Assembly: GCF_013248995.1 (NCBI RefSeq)
Contig: NZ_JABRPK010000004.1
Span: 1-64,000 of the forward strand
Origin: Frigoribacterium sp. VKM Ac-2836
Lineage (GTDB): Bacteria > Actinomycetota > Actinomycetes > Actinomycetales > Microbacteriaceae
DNA: 64,000 nucleotides
Direction of reading: 5' to 3'
In this document: positions 52,061 to 62,500 of the stretch, one piece after another
Layout: each line of letters opens with the position of its first letter
How positions within the stretch are numbered: position 1 is the stretch's first letter
Program-made: the position numbers and the translations under genes
Notes under the pieces: model-generated
Told to the model about the DNA's origin: nothing
Seen by the model: only the letters and a program-made list of their open reading frames with translations
Database searches by the model: none

Positions 52061-52956
52061 CGCGACCCTCCTCGTCCGCGGCGGGCCAGGCCGCGACCCA
52101 AGACGGTCGCGGACGCGGCGGTCACCACGACGGCCAGGCCGGGGAACACGGTCATCCACCAGGCGACCGCGAGGTACGTGCGACCGGCCGAGAGCATCGC
52201 TCCCCACTCGGGTGCCGGGGGTGGCGACCCCAGCCCGAGGTAGCTCAACGACGAGGCCCACACCACGGCCTGACCGAGGCCCAGCGTGGCGAGGACCACG
52301 ACGGGGGCGAGGGCGTTCGGCAGGACGTGACGCAGCAGCACGACCCCGGGGTGGCGTCCGAGCACGACCGCCGCCTCGACCATCGGTGAGCGGCGGACGG
52401 TCGCCACCTGGCTGCGGACGATGCGGGCGTAACCAGGCGCGGTCGCGAGTCCCACGGCGATCGTGGCCGGTACGGCGCCGGGCCCCGTGAACGCGATGAC
52501 GACGAGCGCGAGCAACAGGCCGGGCAGGGCGAAGAGCACCTCGAGCAGGCGGCTGACGCCGGCGTCCGTGACGCGGCCGGCGCGGCCTCGACCGCCGAGA
52601 CCGGCCAGGACGCCGAGGGCGACGCCGAGCCCCGTGCCGATCAGGGTCGCGACCAGGCCGATGGTGAGCGAGGCGCCGGCCCCGTGGACGACGCGCGTCC
52701 ACACGCCGCGTCCCGACTCGTCGGTGCCGAACGGATGGGCGAGCGACGGGCCGGCGAACGCGTCGGTCGGCGACACGGCGAGCGGGTCGGCGGGGGCCAG
52801 CAGGCGCGGGGCGACGGCCATCACGACGACGAGCAGCAGCAGTGCCGCCGCGACGAGTTCGGCCGGACCGAGCGACGGCAGCCGTCGCCGGGTGGCACGG
52901 GGCGAGGAGGTGCGGGTCGTCTCGGTGCCCCGGGGCAGGCCGGGCAGCGTGGTCAT
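52057..52956 (-). CDS. peptide-type ABC importer permease (DppC type)
   Basis: The 299-residue permease has about six hydrophobic segments and the standard N-terminal HPFGTDESGRGVWTRVVHGAG (about residues 73-93) of DppC proteins. The EAA loop reads EAAVVLGRHPGVVLLRHVLPNALAPVV. It overlaps both neighbours by ATGA, so the four subunits are translated in chain. Confidence 0.92.
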   Translation of the reverse strand: MTTLPGLPRGTETTRTSSPRATRRRLPSLGPAELVAAALLLLVVVMAVAPRLLAPADPLAVSPTDAFAGPSLAHPFGTDESGRGVWTRVVHGAGASLTIGLVATLIGTGLGVALGVLAGLGGRGRAGRVTDAGVSRLLEVLFALPGLLLALVVIAFTGPGAVPATIAVGLATAPGYARIVRSQVATVRRSPMVEAAVVLGRHPGVVLLRHVLPNALAPVVVLATLGLGQAVVWASSLSYLGLGSPPPAPEWGAMLSAGRTYLAVAWWMTVFPGLAVVVTAASATVLGRGLARRGRGGSR

Positions 52957-53903
52957 GCCGCCCGTCCTCTCGGGTCGACCGCCCGCTCGGCCAGGTCGCC
53001 GAGGGCGACCACGACCACGTAGGCGAGAGCCGACACCAGGGCGACACCGGTCACGAGTGGGATGTCGCGCAGTGTGACCGCCCCGAGCAGCGTGCGGCCG
53101 AGGCCCGGGCGGGCGAAGACCGACTCGACGACGACGGCGCCGCTGAGCAGCGAGCCGAACGCCCAGCCCGACAGGGCGAGCCCGGGGAGGGCCGCGTGGC
53201 GCAGCAGGTGACGGCCGAACAGGCCCGTCGGGCTCTCGCCTCGGGCCCGTGCCGAGAGGGCGAACGGGGTGGCCGCCGCATCGAGCAGCGAATCGCGGGT
53301 GACCTGGCCGAGGAACCCCGCGACGGGGATCGCGAGGGTGACGACCGGCAGGACGAGCCCTGCAGGGGTGCCCGTGCTCACCGGGGGCAGCAGCCCGAGC
53401 TCGGTGCTGAAGACGAGGATCAGCAGGCTGGCCAGCCAGAAGTGGGGCACGGCCGAGGCGACCACCTCGAGAGCGGACGACACGGCCGAGGCGACGCGAC
53501 CGCCGAGGGTCGCCCACCAGGCCGTCGCGATCGCGAGCAGCCAGGCCGCGACGAGGGCCGACAGCGCCAACCCGATCGTGCCGGGCAGCTGGTCGAGCAG
53601 GAGCCGACCGACGTCGGTGCGGAGCGAGTACGAGGTGCCGAGATCGCCGGTGACGAGCCTGCCGAGCTGGGCGAGGTACTGCACGAGCAGGGGCCGGTCG
53701 AGGCCGTACTGTCGACGGACCGCGTCGAGCGCTTCCGCCGACGCCTGCGAGCCCGGACCGCCCAGGATCGCCTCGGCCGGGTCACCGGGGACGAGGCGGA
53801 TCGCGAAGAAGATCAGCGTGGCGACCGCCCAGAGCACGAAGACCGCGCCGAGCAGGCGGCCGACGAGCCACCGCCCGGCCCGTCGCCAGCGCCCGGGAGG
53901 CAC
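52953..53903 (-). CDS. peptide-type ABC importer permease (DppB type)
   Basis: A 316-residue permease with six membrane segments. The first loop has FFAIRLVPGDPAEAILGG and RRQYGLDRPLLVQYLAQLGRLVTGDLGTSYSLRTDV, typical of DppB. The EAA-like loop reads ARGESPTGLFGRHLLRHAALPGLALSG. GTG 53903 starts 4 nt after the substrate-binding gene, which gives the shortest sensible start. Confidence 0.92.
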   Translation of the reverse strand: MPPGRWRRAGRWLVGRLLGAVFVLWAVATLIFFAIRLVPGDPAEAILGGPGSQASAEALDAVRRQYGLDRPLLVQYLAQLGRLVTGDLGTSYSLRTDVGRLLLDQLPGTIGLALSALVAAWLLAIATAWWATLGGRVASAVSSALEVVASAVPHFWLASLLILVFSTELGLLPPVSTGTPAGLVLPVVTLAIPVAGFLGQVTRDSLLDAAATPFALSARARGESPTGLFGRHLLRHAALPGLALSGWAFGSLLSGAVVVESVFARPGLGRTLLGAVTLRDIPLVTGVALVSALAYVVVVALGDLAERAVDPRGRAA

Positions 53904-53907
53904 CCGG

Positions 53908-55545
53908 TCAGCTCGCCTTGTACGCGTCGTACATCGTCGGCGCCTGGACCGTCGGCAGGGCTCGGACGCCCTCGACGGCCGAGCGCACCAGGTAGTGGTT
54001 CTGCTGGTCGTAGAGCGGAAGGACGTGCCACCCCTCGAGGATGATCTGCTGCGCCTGCTGGTAGAGGTCGGCGCGCTCGTCGGCATCGCTCGTCTCGGAG
54101 GCGCGGGTCAAGAGGTCGTCGAGGGCCGGGTCGTCTGTCTGCGACAGGTTGGCGAAGTAGCCGCTGGGAGCGGGGGTGATGCCATCGCTGTCGTAGAGGA
54201 TGCGCAGCACGTCGGGGCCGACCTTCGTGTACGGCGCGCTGACCAGGTCGTACTCGTTCGCCGCGAGGGCGCCGTACCAGCTCGAGAGGTCGAGGGGTTC
54301 GAGGGTGACGTCGAAGCCCAGGCTCTTCGCGCCGGCCTGGACCTGCTCGAACAGCGACTGTTCGGCCGGTATCGACTGGTTCGTGCTGACCGGGAAGGTC
54401 GCCGCGAGGCGCACGCCGTCCTTCGTGCGGAAGCCGTCGGCGTCGCGGGCGGTCCACCCCGCCGCGTCGAGCAGGTCGTTCGCCGCATCCGTGTCGACGT
54501 CGAAGAGGGATTCGTCGGAGAAGGCCAGCGGCTCGACGCTCGACAGGGGACTGTACGACCGCTTCGCCGTGCCGAAGAACAACGAGTCGATGCCGGAGTC
54601 GACGTCGACGCCGCGGATGAACGCCTCTCGGACGGCCGGGTCGTCGAACGGAGCCTTGCCGGCGTTGAGCTCGATGCGGTTCGAGGCACCCGGGCGCGGG
54701 GCGTCGATCTCGTCGAGGGAATCGTCCTTCGCGGCGGCGACCAGGGTGTCGGGCTGGGCGTTGTCGATCACGTCGACCTGACCGCCCTGCAGGGCGGCGT
54801 AGCGTGACGCCGAGTCGGGGATGAACCGCCAGACGATCTCGTCGAGGTAGGCAGGGCCCTGGTGGCCGGCGTCCGCCGGGGGAGAGGTGTAGTCCTCGTT
54901 GCGGGTGAGGACGACCTGCTGTTGCTTGGTCCACGACTCGACCACGAACGGCCCCGTCCCCACCGGCGACTCGCAGTTGACCTCCTGGCTGCGGGTCAGC
55001 GCCTCGGGTGACTCCATGGCCAGCCACGGCTGCGACAGCGACTCGAGCAGGGCGCTGTCGGGCTCGCTGAGGTCGAAGCGGGCCGTGCGGGCGTCGAGCG
55101 CCTCGACGCCCGTCACCTTGCCGAGGGCGAGGTAACCGGTCGACGACAGGGTCGTGGGGTCTTGCAGGTGGGCGACGTTGGCGGCCACCGCAGCGGCGTC
55201 GAAGGCGGTGCCGTCGGTGAAGGAGACGCCGTCCTTCAGCGTGAAGGTCCAGCTGAGGCCGTCGGATGCCTCTTGCCACGAGTCGGCGAGCCACGGGACG
55301 ATGTCACCGGTGGAATCCTTCGACACGAGCGACTCGAGGTACTGGGTCGACACGAGGGCCTGGGGGTAGTTGCCCCCGACGTGCGGATCGAGGCAGGTCG
55401 GTTCGGCATCGCCCGAGGCATAGGTCAGGGTGCCCCCCGAGACCGGCGTGGACGAGACGTCGGGCTCGCCGCCGCTCGTGCAACCGGCGAGCACGAGGCT
55501 CGCGACGGCGGTGGCGGCGATCAGGGTGGGCAGGCGGCTGCGCAT
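53908..55545 (-). CDS. ABC importer substrate-binding lipoprotein (family 5)
   Basis: The 545-residue lipoprotein has lipobox LVLAGC (lipidated Cys about residue 22) and an SBP_bac_5 fold: LDPHVGGNYPQALVSTQYLESLV, GDIVPWLADSWQEASDGLSWTFTLKDGVSFTDGTAFDAAAVAANV, PVGTGPFVVESW. It captures peptides or a metal chelate outside the cell and passes them to DppB/DppC. First gene of the operon, divergent from a TetR gene. The ligand cannot be read from sequence. Confidence 0.93.
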   Translation of the reverse strand: MRSRLPTLIAATAVASLVLAGCTSGGEPDVSSTPVSGGTLTYASGDAEPTCLDPHVGGNYPQALVSTQYLESLVSKDSTGDIVPWLADSWQEASDGLSWTFTLKDGVSFTDGTAFDAAAVAANVAHLQDPTTLSSTGYLALGKVTGVEALDARTARFDLSEPDSALLESLSQPWLAMESPEALTRSQEVNCESPVGTGPFVVESWTKQQQVVLTRNEDYTSPPADAGHQGPAYLDEIVWRFIPDSASRYAALQGGQVDVIDNAQPDTLVAAAKDDSLDEIDAPRPGASNRIELNAGKAPFDDPAVREAFIRGVDVDSGIDSLFFGTAKRSYSPLSSVEPLAFSDESLFDVDTDAANDLLDAAGWTARDADGFRTKDGVRLAATFPVSTNQSIPAEQSLFEQVQAGAKSLGFDVTLEPLDLSSWYGALAANEYDLVSAPYTKVGPDVLRILYDSDGITPAPSGYFANLSQTDDPALDDLLTRASETSDADERADLYQQAQQIILEGWHVLPLYDQQNHYLVRSAVEGVRALPTVQAPTMYDAYKAS

Positions 55546-55655
55546 GGGGCTCCGGGCGTGAGGGGTGACGGGACGTCGAGTGTGGTCCGCTGAACCCGAG
55601 GGGGAGGCGGCATTCGTGGACCGGGTGCAACAAGTGCGCCGTCGAGTCTAGCGGC

Positions 55656-56300
55656 ATGATGGTGGCCATGTCAGATGGACCAGGCCAGACCCGTCCCCGG
55701 CGGCCGGTCGGCCGACCTCGCCGCTCGTCCGCGGAGATGCTGGCCGACGCCGCCGCCGAGCTGTTCCTCGAGAACGGCTACGCCGGCACCACCGTCGACG
55801 ACATCGCGAGGCGGGCCGGCGTCAGTCGGGGCACCTTCTTCAACTACTTCGAGGCCAAGTCCGACCTCTTCTGGCTCGACCTCGACCAGAGCCTCGCCGG
55901 ACTCGGCGACCTGCTGCGCGCCTCCTCGGACCTCTCTCCCGTCCGAGCGGTCGAGGCCGCGCTCGTCGCACTGGCGGACTCGCACGACCCCGAGCGCGTG
56001 CCGTGGGCGCTGACGCAGTCCGAGGCCATGGCGCTCGGCGATGACCTCGTCGCGTCGGCCGCGGTCAGGTTCGTACGACAGCAGGGGGTCGTCGCGTCCT
56101 ACGTCGCCGAGCGATCGGGCCGCGACCGTTCGGACCTCACGGCCCAGGTGGCCGGGTCGACCCTGGTCGCCGCCGCGGCCGCCGCGATCGCGAACTGGGC
56201 CCGTGCCGGGGTGTCGCGGGGCGCTCTCGGTCCGGTCGTCGAGGCCGCCGTCGGACCGGTCGCGGACGGACTCGACGCCCGGGAGGCGCGCTCGGACTAG
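55656..56300 (+). CDS. TetR-family transcriptional regulator
   Basis: A 214-residue one-component regulator. The N-terminal helix-turn-helix is AAELFLENGYAGTTVDDIARRAGVSRGTFFNYFEAKSDLFW (about residues 31-70), and the ligand domain is unrelated to any known. It is divergent from the ABC importer, 110 nt away, and so may control it. ATG 55656 and ATG 55668 (MSDGPG) are both possible starts, neither with a clear ribosome site. Confidence 0.9.
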   Translation: MMVAMSDGPGQTRPRRPVGRPRRSSAEMLADAAAELFLENGYAGTTVDDIARRAGVSRGTFFNYFEAKSDLFWLDLDQSLAGLGDLLRASSDLSPVRAVEAALVALADSHDPERVPWALTQSEAMALGDDLVASAAVRFVRQQGVVASYVAERSGRDRSDLTAQVAGSTLVAAAAAAIANWARAGVSRGALGPVVEAAVGPVADGLDAREARSD

Positions 56301-56806
56301 ACGGTGGGCGTCGACGAGGTCGACGGGGACGTGGGCGAGAGGACGTCGACGAGCTCTGCGCGCTTGGGGAAGACCCACTTGTTCATCGCCCAGTATCGAA
56401 AGACCATGGCGAGCATGGTGCCTATGATCGGCCCGCTGACGAAGTCGGCGATCTCTTGGGTGGCACGCGATACGTTCGGCACCTCGAGGCCGAGACCGTA
56501 ACGGGACAGGTAGGCCGGAGCCGAGTTGATGGCGACGCCGACGATGCTGACGATCACGAAGAGCAACATCTCGTGGGCGGTGTGGCGCTCACCCCGGTCG
56601 TCGAACGACCACTTCTTGTTCATCCAGTAGGAGAAGACCGTCGCGACGATGATGCCCAGCGCGAGGGCGGTGACCGGGTGCTGAGGGATGACGAACAGCT
56701 TGAGCCCGTAGTTGATCACCATGGTGATCACGAAGCCGATGCCCCCGACGACGAGGAACCTCGCCGCGGAAGGATGCTCTCTCACGAGCTTGATGACTGC
56801 ATGCAC
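56297..56806 (-). CDS. GtrA-family membrane protein
   Basis: The 169-residue membrane protein has four hydrophobic segments (RFLVVGGIGFVITMVINYGL, ALALGIIVATVFSYWMNKKWSF, LLFVIVSIVGVAINSAPAYL, IIGTMLAMVFRYWAMNKWVFPK). The paired N-K-W-x-F motifs are GtrA features. Such proteins help lipid-linked sugar cross the membrane for wall or teichoic-acid decoration. GTG 56806 lies 6 nt after TATCGT. Its stop overlaps the convergent TetR stop. Confidence 0.88.
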   Translation of the reverse strand: MHAVIKLVREHPSAARFLVVGGIGFVITMVINYGLKLFVIPQHPVTALALGIIVATVFSYWMNKKWSFDDRGERHTAHEMLLFVIVSIVGVAINSAPAYLSRYGLGLEVPNVSRATQEIADFVSGPIIGTMLAMVFRYWAMNKWVFPKRAELVDVLSPTSPSTSSTPTV

Positions 56807-56812
56807 TGCATC

Positions 56813-56818
56813 ACGATA
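56813..56818 (-). promoter_or_regulatory. -10 box of the gtrA-like gene
   Basis: TATCGT then GATGCA and GTG 56806 on the minus strand, again the 6-nt leaderless spacing. Confidence 0.5.
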
Positions 56819-57091
56819 GCCGGACGCACCCGGAAACGGCTGACAGAAGCGGATTCGCGTGTCATGACGCGCCTCGGGGAGGAGACCGACCGGGCGATCC
56901 CTGTCGGGGGGAGGAGGTGGTCTCACCCCTCGGGATGACCTTCGATCACGGACCGGTCACGGCATGAGGAATCGTCGTGACGCATCACTAACGTCGTGCT
57001 CGTCGGACCGGATGCCCGGGACGACGACCGGTCGCCCGGGGGTGGGTCAGGGCGACCGGTCCACCCCGACTCACTGAAGAGGACAACACTC

Positions 57092-58195
57092 ATGAAGAAG
57101 ACCGTGTCGACCGTCACCGCGCTGTCGACGGCCATCGTCATCGCCCTGGGGGGCATCGCGCTCGGCGGACAGGCCGCCGCCGCCGCACCGGCACCGGCAC
57201 CGGCACTGCTCGATCCTGGGACGTCGGCCCCGTCGGAGGTCGAGGCGTCGCCCCCGACGGAACCGACCACGGTCGTCCCTCCCGCACCGCAGGAGGTCGT
57301 CCCCGGGGCGGCGGCGTTCTCCGTCGAGAGCCCTGCGGACGGAGCCGTCTACCCGACCCTGGGCTACCCACTGACGATCGACACGACCGAGGCATCGTTC
57401 TCGTACGAGGTCTTCGACACGGCCGGCCGGTCGGTCCAGGCGGAATCGGGCGTGACGGGTCCTCGTGCCACCCGGGACGTGCACCTGACCGGCGACGCAC
57501 CCGCCGACCAGTCGGTGATCGTGGTCGTGACGGGTGCGAACGGGATCGTCCTGGGCTCGGAGACGCGATCGTTCCGGGTAGAGGTCCCGACCTCGCCCGC
57601 CGTCACCATCAGCTCTCCCCGTCAGGGTCAGGTCCTGCCGACGTCGTCGACGACCTGGGCCGGTGGTGGCTCCTTCGTCCTCGAGGGCACCGGAGTCGCC
57701 GGCTCGTGGCTGCGCTACTCGTTCGAGGCGCTGTCGGGGCAGTCGGGATGGGGTCATGACTACGACGCCCCCGTCGTCCCCTCCGACGGCACCTGGGCGA
57801 TCGACGAGGCCCTGCCCTACGGGTCGTGGCGGGCCACCGTGCAGCAGTACGTCGGGGGCGGAGATCCGGCCTCGGGAGGCGTACCGCAGCTGGCACGGAG
57901 TCGCCCGTCGGCACCCGTGACCGTCGACTTCACGCTGGCCCCGCCCGTGCCCGCACCCGCACCCGCACCCGCACCCGCACCTGGGGCCACTCCGGACGCA
58001 CCCGTGGTCCTGCCCGTCGTGGCGCAGGCGGCCGCGCCGACCGCCGCCCGACTCGTCCCCGTCGCGCAGCGTGCTGCCCTCGCCTCGACGGGCCCCGCCG
58101 AGTCGACGCCATGGGTCGGCCTCGCCGGCCTGGTGCTGGTGGGTCTCGGGGTCGGGACGATCCTCGTCGCCCGGCGCCGCACCTCCGCAGGCTGA
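57092..58195 (+). CDS. LAxTG-anchored surface protein with Ig-like repeats
   Basis: The 367-residue exported protein has a signal peptide (MKKTVSTVTALSTAIVIALGGIALGGQAAAA), Pro/Ala/Thr-rich linker, and two beta domains (about residues 75-165 and 170-270) that resemble Ig-like folds. A Pro-Ala repeat near 290-300 leads to the anchor: LASTGPAES, a hydrophobic segment (WVGLAGLVLVGLGVGTILVA) and RRRTSAG. LAxTG is the signal of class E sortases. It is probably an adhesin or a structural wall protein. AAGAGGA precedes ATG 57092. Confidence 0.85.
   Translation: MKKTVSTVTALSTAIVIALGGIALGGQAAAAAPAPAPALLDPGTSAPSEVEASPPTEPTTVVPPAPQEVVPGAAAFSVESPADGAVYPTLGYPLTIDTTEASFSYEVFDTAGRSVQAESGVTGPRATRDVHLTGDAPADQSVIVVVTGANGIVLGSETRSFRVEVPTSPAVTISSPRQGQVLPTSSTTWAGGGSFVLEGTGVAGSWLRYSFEALSGQSGWGHDYDAPVVPSDGTWAIDEALPYGSWRATVQQYVGGGDPASGGVPQLARSRPSAPVTVDFTLAPPVPAPAPAPAPAPGATPDAPVVLPVVAQAAAPTAARLVPVAQRAALASTGPAESTPWVGLAGLVLVGLGVGTILVARRRTSAG
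57944..57979 (+). repeat. hexanucleotide tandem repeat (CCCGCA)5
   Basis: Five CCCGCA units (57950-57979) after one CCCGTG unit (57944-57949) encode a Pro-Ala spacer in the surface protein. The unit is a multiple of three, so slippage would alter spacer length without a frameshift. Confidence 0.85.
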
Positions 58196-58210
58196 GCCCC
58201 CACCGCCAGG

Positions 58211-59191
58211 TCAGCGACGAGCCGAGTCGGGTGCCTTCCGGGGCGTCAGGCTCGGCTCGTCGGGCGTCGAGAGGGTGAGGACCGCTTCTTCGACGGCGTC
58301 GTGGTCCTCGAGCTCTCGCTCGACGCGGCGCAGGGCGACGGCGACGTGCTCCTCGCTGTCGTCTCCCGTCATGTCGACGGCGGCCACCAGGTAGAGACGG
58401 CCCGGACCGACGAACTCGGTGTGCAGGTAGGTGACCCGCTCGATCTCGGGCCGGGCGAGCAGTCGCTCGAGAACGGTGGACTCGAGTTCGTCCGACGGGC
58501 TCTCGCCGACGAGGAACCTGCGGTTGCGGTCGACCAGCACGAGAGCCACGACGCCGAGCAGCACGCCGACGGCGATCGACCCGATCGCGTCGAACACGGC
58601 CGACCCGGTGACCTGGTGCAGGAAGATGCCGAGGAACGCGATGAGCAGCCCCACCAGGGCGGCCGCGTCCTCGGCGAAGACGGCCCGGAGGGTCGAGTTC
58701 GAGCTGCGCAGGACGAAGCGCAGGGTCGGGGTGCGCCGCTCGCGGGCCGAACCCCTGGCCTGACGGAAGGCCTGCAAGAACGACGTGCCCTCGAGGACGA
58801 AGGCGATCGCGAGCACGACGTAGTTGATCAGGTAGTTCTCCGCCTCCTCCTCGGCGGTCAGCTGCGAGATGCCGTGCTGGATCGAGACGACCGCCCCCAC
58901 GGTGAACAGGCCGAAGGCCGCGAACATGGACCAGACGTAGGTCTCCTTGCCGTAGCCGAGGGGATGGGCGTCGTCCCGCCGCTTGACGCCGCGCTTGTCG
59001 GCGATGAAGAGGAAGACCTCGTTGCCCGTGTCCGCCCACGAGTGCGCGGACTCCGCGACCATCGAGGCCGAGCCGGTCAGGAAGGCGGCCACCGTCTTGG
59101 CGACGGCGATCAAGAGGTTGGCGAGGAACGCCACGATCACGGTGACCGTGCTCTCGGGCTTGGCCGGTGGCTCGGAGGGGGTGGAGGACAT
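58211..59191 (-). CDS. cation diffusion facilitator (metal efflux)
   Basis: The 326-residue protein has six membrane segments. The first metal site is in [22 protein letters not shown] (His and Asp one turn apart, about residues 41-62), the second in [22 protein letters not shown]-terminal cytosolic domain of about 110 residues follows, with [22 protein letters not shown]. It exports divalent metal (Zn, Fe or Mn) against protons. The sequence variation HSWAD agrees with a subgroup whose metal is uncertain. ATG 59191 is chosen because the conserved N-terminus begins there. Confidence 0.9.
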   Translation of the reverse strand: MSSTPSEPPAKPESTVTVIVAFLANLLIAVAKTVAAFLTGSASMVAESAHSWADTGNEVFLFIADKRGVKRRDDAHPLGYGKETYVWSMFAAFGLFTVGAVVSIQHGISQLTAEEEAENYLINYVVLAIAFVLEGTSFLQAFRQARGSARERRTPTLRFVLRSSNSTLRAVFAEDAAALVGLLIAFLGIFLHQVTGSAVFDAIGSIAVGVLLGVVALVLVDRNRRFLVGESPSDELESTVLERLLARPEIERVTYLHTEFVGPGRLYLVAAVDMTGDDSEEHVAVALRRVERELEDHDAVEEAVLTLSTPDEPSLTPRKAPDSARR

Positions 59192-59242
59192 GGCCTCGAT
59201 CCTGCTCCTCGCGACGGCCTCGCGCCTCCTCGGCTCTGACGG

Positions 59243-59248
59243 TAGGAT
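59243..59248 (+). promoter_or_regulatory. -10 box of the ileS leader
   Basis: TAGGAT about 7 nt ahead of the T-box stem I, with no other -10 candidate nearby. Confidence 0.4.
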
Positions 59249-59254
59249 CGACCA

Positions 59255-59517
59255 CGCGTCGATCCGGCCATCACCGGGGAGCACCCGGAAGAAAGCGACC
59301 CGCGGGCCCAGGCCCGGTGGTCGTCGGTAGAACCGGGCGGGGCAGGCCCGTCACAGCCGCAGCAGAGCGGTCGCGGTCACCGTCCGAGAGGGCGGGGGCG
59401 GCGGCAAGCGGGGTGGTACCGCGCCACCCGGGTCGAGCACCCGGACGGCGTCCTCGTGGTCAGAAGGTCCCTCGGCCAGTGCAGCGGAGGCGACCCACCG
59501 CACGACCTGGAGAACCG
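59255..59517 (+). promoter_or_regulatory. T-box leader for isoleucyl-tRNA synthetase
   Basis: The conserved T-box core GGGTGGTACCGCG is at 59411-59423 (binds the uncharged tRNA CCA end) and is followed by the usual GGCGTCCTCGT (59457 region). Upstream stem I has the specifier ATC (59270-59272, isoleucine codon) in CGGCCATCACCGGGGAGC and the CGGAAGAA turn. There is no terminator with a T-run before ATG 59518, while the ribosome site GGAG (59509-59512) follows the core. This fits the translational T-box of actinobacteria: uncharged tRNA-Ile exposes the site. Confidence 0.92.
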
Positions 59518-62500
59518 ATGACCTACCCCAAGGGTTCCGACGCCACCGGCGTCCCCGCCTCGCCGCGTTTCCCCGAGATCGAGACCGGAGTCCTCGCCTT
59601 CTGGAAGCGCGACGACACCTTCGCCGAGTCGATCCGGGCACGCGAGGGCTGTGACGAGTGGGTCTTCTACGACGGCCCGCCGTTCGCCAACGGCCTGCCG
59701 CACTACGGCCACCTGCTGACCGGCTACGCGAAGGACGTCTTCCCGCGGTACCAGACCATGCGCGGCAAACAGGTCCACCGTCGCTTCGGCTGGGACACCC
59801 ACGGCCTGCCGGCCGAGCTCGAGGCCATGCGCCAGCTCGGCCTGACCGAGAAGCACGAGATCGACGACATGGGCATCGACGTATTCAATGCCGCCGCTCG
59901 TCGGTCGGTGCTGCAGTACACCGACGAGTGGCAGCAGTACGTCACCCGGCAGGCGCGCTGGGTCGATTTCGACCACGACTACAAGACCCTCGACGTCGAT
60001 TACATGGAGAGCGTCGTCTGGGCCTTCGAGCAGCTGCACGAGAAGGGCCTGGCCTACGAGGGTTTCCGCGTCCTGCCCTACTGCTGGCACGACCAGACCC
60101 CCTTGTCGAACCACGAGCTGCGCATGGACGACGACGTCTACAAGAACCGTCAGGACCAGACGGTGACCGTCGCCTTCCCACTGGTCGGCGCCAAGGCCGA
60201 GGCGCTCGGCCTGACGGGCGTCGAGGCGCTCGCCTGGACGACCACCCCCTGGACCCTTCCGACCAACATGGCGCTCGCCGTGGGCCCGGGCATCGACTAC
60301 GTGGCCGTGCCCCACGCGCTGCTGCCGGGTGAGCGGACCGGCGACCAAGAGCTGCTGACCGGCAGCGTGTTCCTGCTCGCCGCCGACACGCTCGGCGCCT
60401 ACGCGCGCGACCTCGGCTACGAGTCCGCCGAATCGGCCGAGGCCGCCGTCACCGCGACCTTCACCGGTGCCGAGCTCGAGGGCGTCGAGTACGACCGCAT
60501 CTGGGACGTCTACGCCGACACCGAGGCCTGGGGCACCGAGAACGCCTGGCGCCTGCTGGTCGCCGACTACGTCGCCACGGGCGAGGGCACCGGCATCGTC
60601 CACCAGGCACCGGCGTACGGCGAGGACGACCAGTTGGTCTGCGCCGCCGCCGGTATCCCGGTCATCGTCAGCGTCGACGACGGCGGACGCTTCCTGCCGA
60701 TGTTCGACGAACTGGGCGTGGCCGGGCTGCAGGTCTTCGACGCCAACAAGCCCCTCGTGCAGCGGCTGCGGGCCGACGGTCGTCTGCTGCGCCTCGCCAG
60801 CTACGAGCACAGCTACCCGCACTGCTGGCGCTGCCGCAACCCCCTCATCTACAAGGCGGTGTCGAGCTGGTTCGTGCGCGTCACCGAGTTCCGCGACCGC
60901 ATGGGCGAGTTGAACCAGCAGATCACCTGGGTGCCCGACAACGTCAAGGACGGCCAGTTCGGCAAGTGGGTGGGCAACGCCCGCGACTGGTCGATCTCGC
61001 GCAACCGCTACTGGGGTTCGCCGATCCCGGTGTGGAAGAGCGACGACCCCGCCTACCCGCGCGTCGACGTCTACGGTTCCCTGGCCGAGATGGAGGCCGA
61101 TTTCGGCCGTCTGCCCCTGAACGCCGACGGCGAGCCCGATCTGCACCGGCCCTACATCGACGAGCTCACCCGCCCGAACCCCGACGACCCGACCGGGCAG
61201 AGCACGATGCGTCGTATCGAGGACGTCCTCGACGTGTGGTTCGACAGCGGGTCGATGCCGTTCGCCCAGGTGCACTACCCGTTCGAGAACCAGCAGTGGT
61301 TCGACGAGCACAGCCCCGCTGACTTCATCGTCGAGTACATCGGTCAGACCCGGGGCTGGTTCTACACGCTCCACACGCTGTCCACCGCGCTGTTCGACCG
61401 GCCGGCCTTCTCGAACGTCGTGAGCCACGGCATCGTGCTCGGCTCCGACGGCCAGAAGATGTCGAAGAGCCTGCGCAACTACCCCGACGTCAGCGAGGTC
61501 TTCGACCGGGACGGAGCCGACGCGATGCGCTGGTTCCTCATGTCGAGCTCGGTGATCCGCGGCGGCAACCTCGTGGTCACCGAAGAGGGCATCCGCGAGG
61601 GCGTCCGACAGTTCCTGTTGCCGCTCTGGAGCACCTGGTACTTCTTCTCGCTCTACGCCAACGCCGCATCGGGAGGCGCGGGTCGACATGCCGCCCCCGG
61701 GTACGAGGCGCAATGGCGAACCGACTCGAGCGACGTCCTCGACCGCTATCTGCTGGCGAAGACGCGCCTCCTCGTCACCGACGTCGAGTCCGCGTTGGAC
61801 GCCCTCGACACTCCGCTCGCGACCGCGACGCTGCGCGACTTCGCCGACGTCCTGACCAACTGGTACGTCCGTCGCTCGCGGGATCGGTTCTGGTCGGGCG
61901 ACGACGTCGATGCCTTCGACACCCTGTTCACGGTGCTCGAGACCCTCACCCGGGTCGCCGCCCCGCTCGCCCCGCTCGTCGCCGACGAGGTCTACAAGGG
62001 CCTCACCGGGGGCCGTTCGGTCCACCTGACCGACTGGCCCGACGCCGCGGCGTTCCCGGCCGACGATGCTCTCGTCGACGCCATGGACGCCGTGCGCGCC
62101 GTCGCCTCGAGCGGTCTCGCACTGCGAAAGGCCCAGGGGTTGCGCGTCCGGCTGCCCTTGGCCCGCCTGACGGTCGTCACGCCCGACCCGGCGGGCCTCG
62201 AGGCGTTCGCCGACATCGTGCGCGACGAGCTCAACGTCAAGCAGGTCGTCGTGACCCGCCTGACCGAAGAGAGCCTCGGCGAGTACGGCGTCACCCGCAA
62301 GCTCACCGTCAACGCCCGCGCCGCAGGCCCGCGCATCGGCAAACAGGTGCAGCAGGTCATCCCCTCGGCGAAGAAGGGCGACTGGCAGCCCGCGGGCGAG
62401 AACGTCGTCGTCGGCGGTGTCGAGCTGTTGCCGGGGGAGTTCACCCTCGAGCTGGCCGTCGCGGACGCGTCGAGCGCCCTCGCGTTCGTCGGCGACGGCG

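Noticed and set aside
50339-55545. ABC importer as a specific nickel or opine system
   Set aside because: Family 5 binding proteins cannot be assigned a ligand from sequence alone, and no substrate-specific enzyme is adjacent.
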